From Chamaecrista fasciculata (lineage: Eukaryota; Streptophyta; Magnoliopsida; Fabales; Fabaceae), in the NCBI GenBank assembly GCA_003254925.1, contig QANZ01026347.1, positions 71,624 to 135,623 on the forward strand: a DNA stretch of 64,000 bases, written 5' to 3'. The translations under genes and the position numbers were made by a program. Within the stretch, counting starts at the first letter, position 1. Each line of letters opens with the position of its first letter. The notes under the pieces are model-generated. The model was not told the DNA's origin, made no database searches, and saw only the letters and a program-made list of their open reading frames with translations. Of the stretch, positions 23,901 through 36,840 are shown one piece after another.

Positions 23901-26900
23901 TTTCACTTGAAATAAAAAAGTGGAAATTAATCTTTTGTCATTTTAGGCACTTACTGCAGCTACAGCACCTAATTGGGAGCGCAACGAAGAAAAATCTAAA
24001 TCCTGAACACGCGACACCACATCATCTACCTGTGTATAGAAGCAGAATGAAAAATATTTTATTCACCATAAACATGACTATTCAATTGAAAAAAATATTA
24101 TCACATATAAAATAGGAATTATCATTTTATATTGATAAAAGCATCTACATCTCCCAAGATAAATTACGAAACCCTTAAGAATGCATCATGAAAGAAGGAA
24201 GTGTGGGGTGGGAAGCCAAGTGGTACAGACCAAGGATTTGAGAGGTCATTTTCTAACACTAAACCTTACAATTCATGACCATGAAAAAAATCATACATGA
24301 AAACCAATGAGGAAAAATAGATCCCAAGCAAGATACTTGAGATTATTCAGACCAGGAGTACTTGAGATTTCTAGGATATTTACATAAAAAAACAATCAAA
24401 TCAAATGAAGTCTGAAGTCTATAAGGGCTCCGGCGAAATAAAAAGGACATCAGAAAAGTTATAGAAGTTTCTTAATATGAAATTACAAAAAAGACAAAAT
24501 CAGTATATTCATTTACTTAAAAGCTATTCAGTTATTCATGGACATTGTTGCCATCTCTAATCTCTCATAATAATATATTATTGAACTTTACTTGCTTCTG
24601 CCATTTTTAAATTGATGGCCTAAACTAAGTCTAACAGTGATGGAAAATTTTTTATACAGAAATAAAGTCAACTGAGATGAAATGAGTCAAATGAAAGACA
24701 GAACATACAGATGCTTTTCTGCACGTACTATCTACCCATTCAGCTAACTCAAGAGTAGCCTTGTCTTCAGCAGATAATGAAAACCGATGAACTGCTTCTT
24801 CTCCAATATCAAACTTTGCTTTTTGCATGCAACTGCAGAAAAAGGAAAAATGTTACTTAAAATCTGTTATTTAATAACTATGATTATTTGGACAACTACA
24901 ATGAGTAAAACCCAAGGTTTAGGTTTCTGCACAAGCCTCTGCCAAATTACACATTCAAACAAAAACAATCTAATAGGTTTTATGCTAGTTAAAAACATTC
25001 AAAAGAAATAGATACAAAAGTCAAACATATTTTCAGGAACAAGTTTATAGAGTTTTTGTTTAACCTTGAAAAATAAATTCCCACCAATGCGGTTTTGAGT
25101 ACCTTTTTACTTTAATTGCTCAAAAGCAATCCAAAGCCCATAAATAGAATGTTTGTCACCAGGTAATCAGCAACTTCAAAGAAGGTCAAATCAGATAATA
25201 AGATACAATATCTTTTAACGGGAAAAAAGAAGTGGTTTTATTAGAGAGAAGAGAAGAAAAAACTGTTTGAATCAAAGAAGGTAATTCTAGTTTGTACAGG
25301 AAGGCGGATTATGTACCCAACATATTAAAAAAGTAACAATGATGATGTACAAACTTTAGCAGGAAAGCATCACAAATTTAACAAAATTAAAAAAAAAATG
25401 GCACTTAACCTGCATGAATAAGCTATTTATGGGGTACTCACAGGTTAAGAAGCTTGGAAGGGGCTGCACGTAAAACAGTCAGGGCCTCCTTCCATTTCCA
25501 TTGCCGTTCTGTAAATGGTAGAAGGCGCTGCAATATTGACAAACGCCATTCCCACTCTTCAATGAAACGCTTAGCAATTGAAGTTCTCCACTCCATGGCT
25601 TGTAAGTTGGCTGTGCTTTCACCATCATCTACTGTGTTCTCTAGCTCAGTCACGGATGATGAAATATTGTGGCGCAATATATCAAGTAGTAAACCAGTGA
25701 AAGAAATAACCATTTTGTTCCCCCCTTCACATTTAATTGGATCACCATGTTCATAAGTCAATGCATCAGATGATTTAGGATCGCTCCCCGGGGAAACACA
25801 GTGCATTGAGTTAAGAGAGAGATTATCCATGTGTAAGAGTGAAATTATAACATTCGCCATCAAGATCTGCATAACCAAAAAATTGGTTGTTAGGACCCAC
25901 CTCCTCAAATACTGATAATATTCATAAAAACACCCCAAGCTACTTCCTTACACTAGTACACTGGATATTAGGACTTTAAAATACCCACAGACTAACAAAA
26001 CTCCCAAAAGTAGTAGAACACAAGAAATACTAGCTTTCAAAAGGCCAGCACTCTTCCTATCCCAATCCTGAATTTTTCCTTCCCTTTACCCTAACAACAT
26101 TCCCTATTTATATACATTCCATCAGTGCCAGCTCTGTCACACACAAACCCGTATGTCAGAGGTTGTCATGCTGGTTTGCTCCTTTTTGTGCCCTGTCCAA
26201 CTCATGTTTTCCTTTCTTTTACCTTTCACCCTCTTCTGACTTATTCAAATTGGGCCCTAACCTAGATTCAGCCACATTATCCATTTCTTTCTTTTACTTG
26301 TTCCATATTTGATAGGTCTTAATTCCACTAGATTCATCAGTGTTAGATAAATATGGTTAACAAACAACTCGAAAGAACAATTACTAACCGTCTTCAAACT
26401 CCTTATGCCAGCAAGTACAAGACAAGTATTTCAATTCAAAGAACATAAAAAGCTCATGGATAAAGCAAAAGAATGGCATGGATCCTATCTGATAGATTTT
26501 ATAACATCCAGCTAATGATGCATGGCATGTTATATCCTATTTAAACTTTCTCTTGCATTTTGTGGAAACAAATAACAGAAGGATCCAAATAAAACATATG
26601 ATTTTTTTCAAATTTATGAACAAAAGAAATGTGGAAACTGGAAATATGTGAAGACATAACACGTTGGCATCAGTTGATCCATATAGCCGACCTCGCCTAG
26701 TGGGAAAAGGCTTTGGTGGTGGTGGTTGTTGTTGTTGTTGTTATTTTAGAATAAAGGAAATGAATATAAAAGAGGGAAAATATAAAAGGATCCAAAAGTA
26801 ACATATTGCCTTTGACAAACTTATCAACTAAACATTCTAAAAACAACTATACAAAGGATATTCATAATTTTAACAACTTGAGAAAACAGTCATAGAGCGA

Positions 26901-29900
26901 AATTTGAAAAAATCAACCATAAGAATATAACCTTGCGTGGAAGATTACTTATTGCATCCAAATGATTACGCAGGTCTTTCAAATGACATAAAGCCACCGG
27001 TTGAAGAGTTCCTTTTTCATCAGAAATACTCCTTTCCATTGCTCCTAAAGCAAGAACAGTTGATTCTAGAGCATAACGCATGTGCATAAGTTCCACATCT
27101 TGCCCCCTATGTCAAAAGAATAGGGTCCATGAAGAAAAACCAACAAAGAAAAGATTATCAAAGGTAAAACAGACTAAATAGTAATGTGGAAACAATTTAG
27201 TATCAGAAGACATCCAAAGCTAAATCCACTTATTTCACAGTATAAGCATCTAAGTGAAATTGCATAGAGTACCTGAATTGTTTAATATCAAAGTTTCCAC
27301 AAAATTTGCAGGTCATGCAGAATAATGTTATAAAATCCGCACTATTGGATATTAAATGTCACACATGGAGAGAAACTTAGGTCCTTTCCTAATCAAAATG
27401 CCAACTCATTACATTGTTAACATGTATTATATATGTATTAGTAGTCCATTTAAAATGTCAAATATCGCATTTTAAAGCAACTAACTTGAATAACCAATAG
27501 TTACAATAAAGAAATCAACACAATTTCCTCTCTATCGTTTGGTTATCACATGAATCCAACTTACAGAAATCAGAGTCTTCAGAGGTAACAGAAAAGGTTG
27601 ATTAAGTCAAACATTACTTCTATCAGATACATAGAGGCATACCAAATAAGTAAAATGGATGTTTATGAAGCAACAAAAACTACTAATTAATTGGAGCATG
27701 GTTTATTGAAGTCAACCAAACACTCCATGTTGTAGTGTCTGAGTCGATACAAAGATAATTGAAAATCCTATCAAGCTTAAGAAAAAGAGACAGTTAATAA
27801 ACCACACCTCTTCCAAGAAGCCAAAGTAGAAGTAATTGGTTCCATATTGATCAATTCGATGGCTTCCAGGAATTTTATGCCTGGAACAACATCAAATAAT
27901 ACCTACAAAAAATATGTCCAGTCACTACAAGACAAAAATAAATATAAATACTATATCCACAGAGGTCTTTCAAATTAATGCCATGAGTATCATTCTAGGC
28001 CAGTTAAAAAAAATTATTAACTATATATTCCGGAGCTGAGACAGAGAGAGGACAAATTAATACACATCAACAAATTTTATAGAAGAGAACTTACCAAAAA
28101 AAATTCCGGTATAGAACAATAATACCTTCAAGGAATTACCAAATAGAAGATAATGGAATAATAACGAAACATTCATCTCACTCCACGCATAACAAATCTC
28201 AAATCAGTTTCTGAAAAATTCCCTAGAGAAAAAAAAAAATTCAATAGAATGCATCATATGATTTCCTTCTAAATTATGCAAAAGTAAATTGCAGTTTCTT
28301 TGCAGTTTGCACTGTTTAAAGATATGGGTAACTTAGCTGTCCATTGTAATTTTACATATCAACAAACAGAGAAGTCAAGAGCACTGTCTTGTTGAATGGC
28401 ACAAAATCAATTACTTAATCTTTGTACTTCTTGGGGCTGATTATAAACTTACTTAATTACCAGGTAGAAGTGCAGAATGTAGCCAGAATTAAGCTGGACT
28501 GAAACATTAACATTTCAGAAACCAAACAGTTGAACTTAAACATAATTGTTTATTATTCACATCACTTCTATTTCCTGAAGAAAACAAGGTGTAGACTACC
28601 CAGAAACTGCTGTTTACCATTAGACCTTTTATAAGTAGTTTATTACAAACAAAAAGATCAATTCATTCAAGTGCATCCTAGAAAGGTGGAACTCCTCAAG
28701 TGAGCAGATCAGAGTACTACAGAGACATTTTTTATAAAGTAATTCATGATGAGTAATTGCAATCCTTATGAAGATAATCTAGAAATCCAAGCTTGCTGAT
28801 CGCAATGCTGTACATATGACAGATAGTATTACCCGAAGAGGACTTTGGACAGAAAGTCTTTCCAGCACAAAGTTCTCTACAAAAGGATCAGAATAAGTAT
28901 CTTCCTCTCTCAATACTTTTTTTTCTTTTCCAGATAGTGTTAAAGAGACTTTTGAGTTCCAAGACCGGCCAGAATTTACACAGGCAACAAAAGAGGCAAG
29001 ATCAAGCTGATAACATAAAGTATCACAAAGATGTTCCACGCAGGATATCTGCCAATATTAAAAAACAAATACATTTTCAGTGACTTTCCCAGATAAAATC
29101 ATTTAGTACCTCAAATCACATTGAAATATGAAAGACGAAAAAATACCTCATCTGATTTATTACCATAAAGAGAAGATTCTTCAAGCCGAATTTCTTGAGA
29201 TTTACTTTTCCAGAGCAGTTGCATTAACTTCCTCCGTGCTGCTATTTTACCAGCCAGTAAATCCCAACCCATGGCAGCTACCAAAGGCTGAAGTTGGGGG
29301 AATAATTGGAGAACCTGCCACATACATGAAGTATAGAAAGATTACATTTGAAAACACAGCAGTAAAGGAAAAGTTAAATTCATAGTTCGTTTATTTAAAA
29401 TGTAATACAAGTTTTCGTGCTTGGGCACATTTCTATATAACAATAGTGGACACATACATTGCTAGCTTCTTCGAGTTGCTCTCTCTTCACAGAAGACAAG
29501 GCAGTATCCATGATACACTCAAGTACATGTAATCCAGAAACACGAGCATAATGATACAACTCTGTCTTGCAAGCACTGACAACCATATTCAGTAAAAATG
29601 CCTTGTCATCTCCATCTTGACCAAGCTTCACTTCTACATAATCTCTTTGAAACCGTACAAGAGGAGGCAGAATAAAGTGGTCATTCTGATCTCTATACCC
29701 TTCAATCTCTTCAGATAATAGCTCATCATGAATGGTCTGAAGAAAATATTAACATTTGAAAAAGTTTAAAAAAAAAAAGACCATACTGCCAAGTGGTTTA
29801 AATAAATACACGGACAAATTTCCCTTAAAAATTAGAATAATGTAATTGCGTTCTAGAAAAGACTGCTATGTTATAAACTCATTGTTCAACTAATCAACCG

Positions 29901-32290
29901 TAACACTAGAGTTCAAAAAAGGAAGATAAGTCCTTGATTTTACCAAAAAAAAAGGAAGATAAATCTGAAACAAAATAATCATTCCAAATCAACATAATTT
30001 GAGTGACTGCAAAATTAATTTTTAGTTGGTTTTCTGTTTAGGATGATGTTGATCAAAATGGCATAAGAGATTGTCTCAAGGATATAGAAGGTTTCTTGGA
30101 AAGCTAACGAACTAATTAAGCTTTCAGTCTGTTATAGTAATTTATACAAGAGATGACGAAGAGTAAAAATTTTATGCAATAGATGTATTACACTCTAGCA
30201 ATATAAAGCATTGAATATGCTACTTTCTGAAATATTTTAAAATGATATCTTTCACAATAATTTAAACCAATGAACTCCCTCACAAAAGGAGGTGAGATCA
30301 TGTACCTGTATCATTTGAATAATATCTCTGCAATCTGACGAAAGAGCTTCTCCATAAATCACTAGCAGCACATCACGCGTAGCTTGCCAAGAGTCCCCAT
30401 ACTTCTCACTTCTTGATAAAACACTCTTTACGAGATCTTTCAAAACTATGCTACAAAAGAATTAAAGAATATTCAAATATAAACATCTAGGAATAGAGCA
30501 ATGCAGCATGAAAACAAGAGATGGAGAAAACAAAAGAGAGAAAGTTCTGGAACTCTATCTGTATTACAAATTCAGATTAAGCAATGGAAAATATGATTAT
30601 TGATTAAATTTCACAAGTAGCATAGACATTGACGATTTCCATAATAAAACGAGGGAAATAGAAAACACACCAGAAAGAGAAAAGGAAAAAATCATCTCAG
30701 GAGAGAAAGGGGAACCAATAGTTCTGTAAAAGGTTAAAGCTTATAACAGGTAGTAATATACAGACAAGTTGTTACTTGCCCCTCAAAAAAAATGCAGAAA
30801 AAATAAGGGAGCATCCTCAGTGTTCTTTAAGTTCGAAAAAGAGAAAGTACAGTGTTTGGAATAAGATATCCTCCAAAAATAGCACGTAACCAAGTACCAA
30901 GAGAAAAAAAGAGAAACACAGAAAATATACATCAAATTAAAAGAAATAACCAATCCGTTGGTAAAACCATATTTTCTATTAAAACATAGAAAAGAACCAC
31001 TATAGTTTTCCATAACAGATCTATGGCTTGCCGAAGTTCATGATCAAATAATATTAAGTCCCTACTCCCCAAAAAAATACATGGGGCAAACAAAAAAGAA
31101 ATGAAAATACTTTTAAAAGGGTAAAGAAAATAATTCCAATAGCATCAATGATTCATCAACTTTTTTTTTTTAAATAATATTTTAGTTATTTGTCAGTTGC
31201 CCATAGAGTGACACAGAATTCCTCAGCTGCCAAAAAAAAGACTTCATAACTTAAAATCTGGCTTACATTTATACTTAGGAAAACTTATCAATTACAAAGT
31301 ATCAATATCAAACAAAAATGTTCCAAATAAAGCGAAATGAATGCTATCCTAGAAAGGGAATAGAAAATGTACATACCGATACTCAGATTCCTCAACTCCA
31401 CAATCAAAATGAAGAAATCTAATATGAGAAACTGCTTCCTCTGAGTCACCCTCTTCCATATTCTGCTTCATAGCATCTAGATGAGCCACTTGAACAGTTC
31501 TTTGTATTAGACCAAGTACCCTAACATCTTCCTCTTCCAACAACTCCACTTCAGCATCCTCACCTTCCCTCACTGTAACGGCTAAGCCAGGATCATTGCA
31601 CTCCCACTGTCTAATTTGCCTATGTATATTCACACAAAGTGCATAAAAAATATCTGCATGATCCAAAATCACCCTTCTCAGACACATCAACTCTCCTTCT
31701 TCAACTGGGGCAACACTAGCAGTAGCCGAAGTCTCACTCCGGTCAATTTCGTCATCCACATCTACCTTCAGCCTCCTCACACCCAATTCCAAAATCCCTT
31801 CCAGAATTCTCAAACAGCTGCCCGATTCACCATCCCCATCCTTTGATTCTTCCCTTTTATCCAACATACCTGGTTGGTCCTCTAAACTTCCAGTGTCGTT
31901 TAAAAGGTCGTTTTCCTTCTCTATACCTATCGAGTCTACGTTCTTCCTCATATTTTCTGACAACAGGTCGATCAAACTTTGAACTAATAACAAGAACTCG
32001 GCGCGTAATCGCAATGTCTCTGGGTCGAAATTCCATGCGGACGAAGCATTATCAAATTGTAACAACTCAATCGTCGCCAAGTGGGTGAGGAGAGCAGGAG
32101 ACGAGCAAGAGGGTGACCATAAAATATTCTGGAATCGACCCGAGTGAGCAACGATGGTCTGTAAAATAGAGCGAGATAGATCACGGTTTCGAGTTCGGAG
32201 AGCAAGGAGAATAGCTCGCAGGGGTTCGAATTGAGCGAGAAAGAGGTGGTTCGCAGCAAGACGAGAGAGAATTTGCGTTTCTCTAGACAT
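10128..32290 (-). CDS. ZFYVE26/spastizin (SPG15) plant homologue, 2,535 aa
   Basis: 36 exons, minus strand: 31377-32290, 30306-30450, 29458-29736, 29147-29314, 28833-29048, 27808-27902, 26932-27106, 25442-25866, 24709-24832, 23955-24029, 23775-23846, 23065-23202, 22587-22740, 22056-22423, 21135-21598, 19971-20315, 19653-19877, 19355-19445, 19110-19187, 18621-18911, 18302-18499, 17617-18105, 17165-17350, 16492-16821, 16335-16417, 16083-16187, 15336-15561, 14472-14834, 14202-14303, 13308-13451, 12075-12163, 11731-11813, 11505-11620, 10965-11050, 10550-10649, 10128-10193. Phases close with no stop. The start [20 protein letters not shown] resembles the large Arabidopsis 'zinc finger FYVE domain' protein At2g25730. 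The C-terminus ([20 protein letters not shown] ... [11 protein letters not shown]) parallels the end of human ZFYVE26, as do HFNYLYRFQ and [17 protein letters not shown]. In animals ZFYVE26 works with spatacsin and AP-5 in lysosome re-formation; a plant role is inference. I see no RRHHCR-type FYVE core in the predicted protein. Confidence 0.9.
12524..13190. mobile_element. Palindromic Mutator-like MITE in an intron (copy A)
   Basis: A 667-bp element lies between exons 30 and 31 of the ZFYVE26-like gene. The ends are GGCAAAAGACC and its complement, followed by inverted phrases (CGTGCCCCTAACGTTTGGGG, ATACCCTAAC, TTTTGGTCCCTCAAGTTTGC). Nearly the whole element folds back on itself, with a short spacer around 12830-12870. 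It is flanked by a perfect 9-bp direct repeat AAAGTATAA (12515-12523 and 13191-13199), the Mutator-type duplication. No transposase is encoded, so it is non-autonomous. The same family is at 39713-40377. The open frames seen through it on both strands are by-products of the palindrome. Confidence 0.9.
14925..15203 (-). mobile_element. Probable solo LTR (minus orientation) in an intron
   Basis: A 279-bp stretch between exons 27 and 28 of the ZFYVE26-like gene reads, on the minus strand, TGTTAGTTATAATTAA ... GGTTCTATCA, that is TG...CA ends. It has a TATATATA-like box mid-way and a CT-rich tract (TCTCTCTC-type) near its end, the layout of a short copia-type LTR. No internal region is present. 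I could not find a clear 5-bp target duplication, so the call is tentative. Confidence 0.5.
16867..17046 (+). mobile_element. Solo LTR with 5-bp target duplication, in an intron
   Basis: A 180-bp unit between exons 23 and 24 starts TGTTGTGAATATT and ends CACTTATCA. It is flanked by CAAGC on both sides (16862-16866 and 17047-17051), the 5-bp duplication expected of an LTR element. Inside, a TATAAATA box (~16992) is followed by an AATAAAAC polyadenylation-like signal (~17016). It is a lone LTR left by recombination between two LTRs; no coding part remains. The perfect duplication suggests moderate or young age. Confidence 0.85.
20928..20973. repeat. Compound (CT)n(CA)n microsatellite
   Basis: About 13 CT units run directly into about 9 CA units, within the intron between exons 15 and 16 of the ZFYVE26-like gene. 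Confidence 0.97.
26668..26742 (+). mobile_element. 3' tail of an RTE-type LINE or partner SINE
   Basis: In an intron of the ZFYVE26-like gene the phrase ATAGCCGACCTCGCCTAGTG, then GGAAAAGGCTTTGG, runs into a GTGGTGGTTGTTGTTGTTG tail. The sequence 'CCGACC(C)CxCCTAGTGGGATAAGGCTTTG' followed by (TTG)n is, to my knowledge, a common 3' end of plant RTE-type LINEs and their SINEs. Only the tail is present. Assignment is from memory of the motif. Confidence 0.5.
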
Positions 32291-34760
32291 CGTGCTGCCG
32301 ATAACTTGTACCGAAACAGTGATTTCACTGCCTCCAGTTCGGAGGATCTTAACAATTGATTAAATCTGGTGTATCGGGGATTAATTATTGTGGTTTTGCT
32401 ATGGGGAAACCTAAGGGCTCAGAAAATGGAAGAAAACTAGCAGAAGTATATCTCAAAAACGCAAAAACAATGGCGGCACAGCCAGTAAAGCGCCACAGCA
32501 ACAGAGGCTGTTGGACTGAAGATTAGATGCAGGACGAGAATCCGTTTGTCCAAATTTGAGCATTGAGTTTAACGAAAACAGAATAAACATAATCAGATTA
32601 TTGTGCACGGATACGGATTCAATTTTCATCTCCCTCTTCTATTTCCTCTGTTTTATTAGAAGGATAACTCCTTTTTATCTTTTTTTTCTTTTGCTGTTAA
32701 ATAGGCGCCTATTAGTTTATAACAGTGTTTTTCTTTTTCAATAAAGATGCACCAGAGTTAATATGCACTACTATTTTAACTAATTATATTTTGAAGTGGT
32801 CTTTTTTTTTTGGCCATTTCTAAATCGTTAAATTTGAATATTAGAAAATATTATTAAAAAATTACATATAATACTAATATGTTTCAAAATTATGATAAAA
32901 AAAACATTCCCTCGCGAATTTTAATCCGATCTTTTATTTTGTTTTATTATTAGATTAGTTTTATATGTTCTTAAAAATTTTTAACTTAATTTCAATGACT
33001 AAATATGATTATATTTTATTTATTTATTTTAAATTTGAATGTAATTAGTTTGAAATTTATGAAGTATAAATACTTTATTTTGAGGGCGTGTCGCCATGTC
33101 AGACATATGTACGTGTCCGACACCCGTACGACACTCACACGACACATATTCATAAATTTCAAAATATAAAATTAATTTTTTTGTGACTTTAATATGACAA
33201 ACAATAAAATATAATGACACGTATATTATGAATAGATATTATAATTTTAAAGTTTTGATCATAATTTATGAATTTTTAATTATTTATATATATAAATATA
33301 TGTCGTGTCGTGTCATGTAAATTTAAAAATTTGACGTGTCAGTGTGTCCATGTCTGTGTTAATGTCTATATTTTATAGTTTGAAACTACTTGTTGCTTTA
33401 ACAAGTCATTTATCTTTCTAATTAGAGCCGTCAACACATAAAATAAAATCAAACATTGAAAGTATATCGTAAAATTGACAAGCAAAACAACATAATTGAT
33501 CATATATATATCTTATTTCAAGTTCAAATTTAATGAGTTTAAAGTTGCAATTTACTTTTAGCCGGTCATTTTTCTATCTAATTGGAACGATTAACTAATT
33601 AATTCAAATATGGTTTGAAAATATATTTGAGAACAAAAAATGAAATTTTCTAAAATATGTAATAGCAATTTTGTAACAAAATATATAAAAGGATATCATA
33701 CCCAAAAAAGAAAATATATATATATATATAAAGGGATAAACTCACCAAAATTTATGGGACTAAAAAGGTAATTTAGCCAAGAATACTTAATTTTTAAGAA
33801 TTATCTTATAACATATTGATATAATTGCTTAAGAATTTATTCGACCTATATTCTTTTTTTTTCAATAGTATCATTTTTGTCTACATTAACCATACATGAG
33901 ATGATGTAGCATATAGTTTATGTTAAGAACACTTCAAAGGATGGAAATTTTGTCTTTGAACATATTAATAGAAGTTTACAACAAAAGTAACAATATTTAT
34001 CAAGCCTAATATACTCTAGAATAATGATACTTCTGATAAAATGTAGTTTTTTAACACCCTAAAATAAGATATAAAAGGTATGTAGCCGAAAGAGTTGGAG
34101 CTTACTTCAACTTAACAAACCTTTTTTTAAAATTAATGAAAACTTGAGCTCTAACAGCAGAGAAAAACTCCATACAACGTCCTCCAATGGATGATTTTGT
34201 CCATAGTATGTGAGTCAATACAATTAAGTGCAAAAATATATGGTCTTTGAGTTCGAATCTTATATATATATATATATAAACCAATAATATAATTATAGTA
34301 ATTTGTGGACAGAAGAATGAAGACTCGTCTTGATCAACTCTCCTTTTCTAAGGATGTTAAAATCATCACTCATTGCTGTTGGTACTTCTACACCCCTTGT
34401 GTTTGTATAATGACCACTCACTTATTGAATTGTGCCTTAATTAAAAAAAACTATCTCCAAAGATGACTTGTGCCAATGAATTCCCTGCTAAATCCTCAAA
34501 AATAGTATCCTCCAATCAATTCGTAGAAACTCCACCCAACTTGATTCATACATAATCAAGAAACAAAACCATATCTATGGCTTGCTGAAGTTTATCATCT
34601 CTCTAATCTGTTGAAGAATATTAGATAGAGAAATTATTATTCTTCATTCCAAACAAAAGATTGATAGCAAATTAAATAAGAGAGCAATAAGTTATTCTCA
34701 CCAAAAGAAAAAATAAGAGAGCAATACTCCTAATTAAGTTAAGAGAGAAATATTCCTAAT
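32291..34760. other. AT-rich intergenic DNA, no gene
   Basis: This contains the 5' flank of the ZFYVE26-like gene (32291-32560), then very AT-rich DNA with TA runs (33715-33733, 34261-34278). A phrase GAGTTCGAATCT at ~34249 resembles a tRNA B box, but no tRNA fold was seen around it. Confidence 0.6.
33081..33372. repeat. Dispersed repeat with GTGTCGGACAC-type inverted arms
   Basis: Arms rich in 'CGTGTC', 'GACAC' and 'ACGACAC' words lie at 33081-33160 and in reverse at 33300-33366, around an AT-rich centre. Such arms recur in many plant genomes. I see no target duplication or coding part and cannot name the class. Confidence 0.4.
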
Positions 34761-34779
34761 TAAATTAGGAATCCTAAAC

Positions 34780-36840
34780 CTACTTGAAAAAAATAATAAC
34801 AGAAATAAGAAATAAAATAATTGATGAATCATATATTTCACCTCTTCCTCCATCAGTGGATGCTCGACCTCCAATTAAACATGTTTACACTAAGCGACCA
34901 CCAGAAACTACGAACCCCAATCCAATCTCATACTCTCAACCATCCTCTTCGTTGTTAGATCCAGTCATGTCAGAACTAGACCCCACTGCTAACCGCCTCG
35001 TTGATGTTCATAAAGGTAAATGTCAATGTGCAAATCTCATTTCCTCCTCTGTCTCTTACGGCCATTTGTCTTCTTCTCATTCATTCATTGCTTCCTTAGA
35101 CAATGTCTCTTCCTCGTATTGTTCATGAGGCTCTGTCTCATCCTGAACGGCGTGAGACAATGATTGAGGAGATGAATGCACTTGATCATAATGGTACATG
35201 GTCTTTGGTGGACTTACCTAGGGGAAAGAAAGTTATTGGTTGCAAATGGGTGTTTTCTGTCAAGGTTAATCCTGATGGCTGAGTAGCTCGCCTTAAGGCT
35301 CAGTTGATTGTTAAAGAGTAAGGCAAACCTATGGTATTGATTACTATGACACTTTCTCTCCTGTGGCCAAGCTTGCTTCTGTCAAGCTCTTTATCTCTAT
35401 GGCTACAACTTATGACTAACCCTTACACCAATTGGATATCAAGAATGCTTTCCTTCATGGTGACCTTCAAAAGGAAGTTTATATCGGGCAACCACTTGGG
35501 TTTGTTGCTCAAGGGGAGAGTGGAAAGGTGTTTCATCTTCATAAATCATTGTATGGGTTGAAACAAAGTCCTTGAGCTTGGTTCGAAAGATTTTGCGAGG
35601 TAGTTATGCAGTTTGGGTTGCTCAAGTGCAAAAGTGACCACTCAATCTTTTACAGGAAATCAAGTGTTGGTATTATTCTCTTAGTTGCGTATGTGAATGA
35701 TTATTATTACTGGAGATGATGATTTTGGCATTACCTCACTACAGTCTTTTCTTCAGTCCCAACTTCAGACAAAAATACTTGGGGACAATAAAGTACTTTT
35801 TGAGAGTTGAAATCACGAGGAGCAAGAAAGGTATTTTCTTATCTCAGAGAACATATGCTCTTGACCTATTAGCAAAAACGAGAAAGTTAGGACACCAATG
35901 ACCCCAAGCTTGCAACTCTAGAAGAACGATAGTGAATCATGCGAAGACCTTGAGAAGTATAGAAGATTAGTTGGGAATTAAATTATCTCACAGTTACATG
36001 CCCTAATATTTTTTATTCTATTAGCATTATCAGTTAGTTGATGTCATGTTCAAGTTCAAGTATTGGAAAGCATTGAAACAAATTCTTGGTTATTTGAAAG
36101 GTGCCCCAAGATGTGATTTGTTGTATGGAAACAATGGGCACATTAATACTGAGTGTTTCTATTATGCACATTGGGCAAGGTCCAAGGTAGATAGGAGATC
36201 TACAACGGGATATTGTGTGTTTGTTGGAGGAAATTTGATTTCATTGAAGAGTAAGAAACAAAATGTGGTCTCTCATTCAATTGCAAAATCAGATACAGGG
36301 CTATGACTCAGACAACAAGTGGGGTTGTGTGGATACAATAGCTCTTAGAAGAAGTTGGATTGACGACTTCGCTACTTGCAAAGTTATGGTGTAACAATTG
36401 TCTTGCACTTCATATTGCATCCAACCCCATTTTTCATAATCAAACTATATACACATTGAGATTCACATTGAGATTGATTGTCATTTTGTCTTAGAAAAGA
36501 TTGAGGAATAGCTAATTTCCACAACATATGTCAAGACTGAAGACCAATTTAGGGATATTTTCACTAAAGCCTTAAATGAAGTGAGAGTTCATTATATTTG
36601 TAAATGGGCATGATCAACATCTATGCTCCAACTTGAGGGGGAGTATTAAGGATTATACATCATTAGTATAACTGACTGGGGTTAATCATGTAATCAATTA
36701 GTCTCATTTCTAAGGATTATATTATAGCTAGTATCAAGGGATCTCCATTCCTAATATAGAACCTCAATTTTGTATATATAGGTCCTCTTTTGTGAATAAT
36801 AAACACGTCAAATATTTCAGAATTCTTTCTCATTACACAC
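34780..36840 (+). mobile_element. Ty1/copia LTR retrotransposon fossil (broken)
   Basis: This is the remains of a copia-type polyprotein in order. First comes a linker after the integrase, with the PPIKHVY-type phrase at ~34870. Then the start of reverse transcriptase (ALDHNGTWSLVDLP, GCKWVFSVKVNPDG, near 35180-35280), then the late reverse transcriptase (YLGTIKYFLRVEITRSKKGI near 35780), then RNase H (RRSTTGYCVFVGGNLISLKS near 36195). A purine-rich tract near 36638-36649 is followed by a probable 3' LTR to about 36840, with TATATA and AATAA-type signals. Gag, protease, most of the integrase and the 5' LTR are not seen. It is broken by many interruptions (roughly eight or more), so it is an old, inactive copy. 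Confidence 0.85.

Noticed and set aside
34240-34275. Possible tRNA gene at GAGTTCGAATCT
   Set aside because: No acceptor stem, D arm or anticodon arm can be folded around the B-box-like phrase.
34784-35128. Open frame with Pro-rich text as a possible host gene
   Set aside because: Its PPIKHVY-like and Pro/Ser-rich text is the linker between integrase and reverse transcriptase of the copia fossil, directly followed by reverse transcriptase remains.
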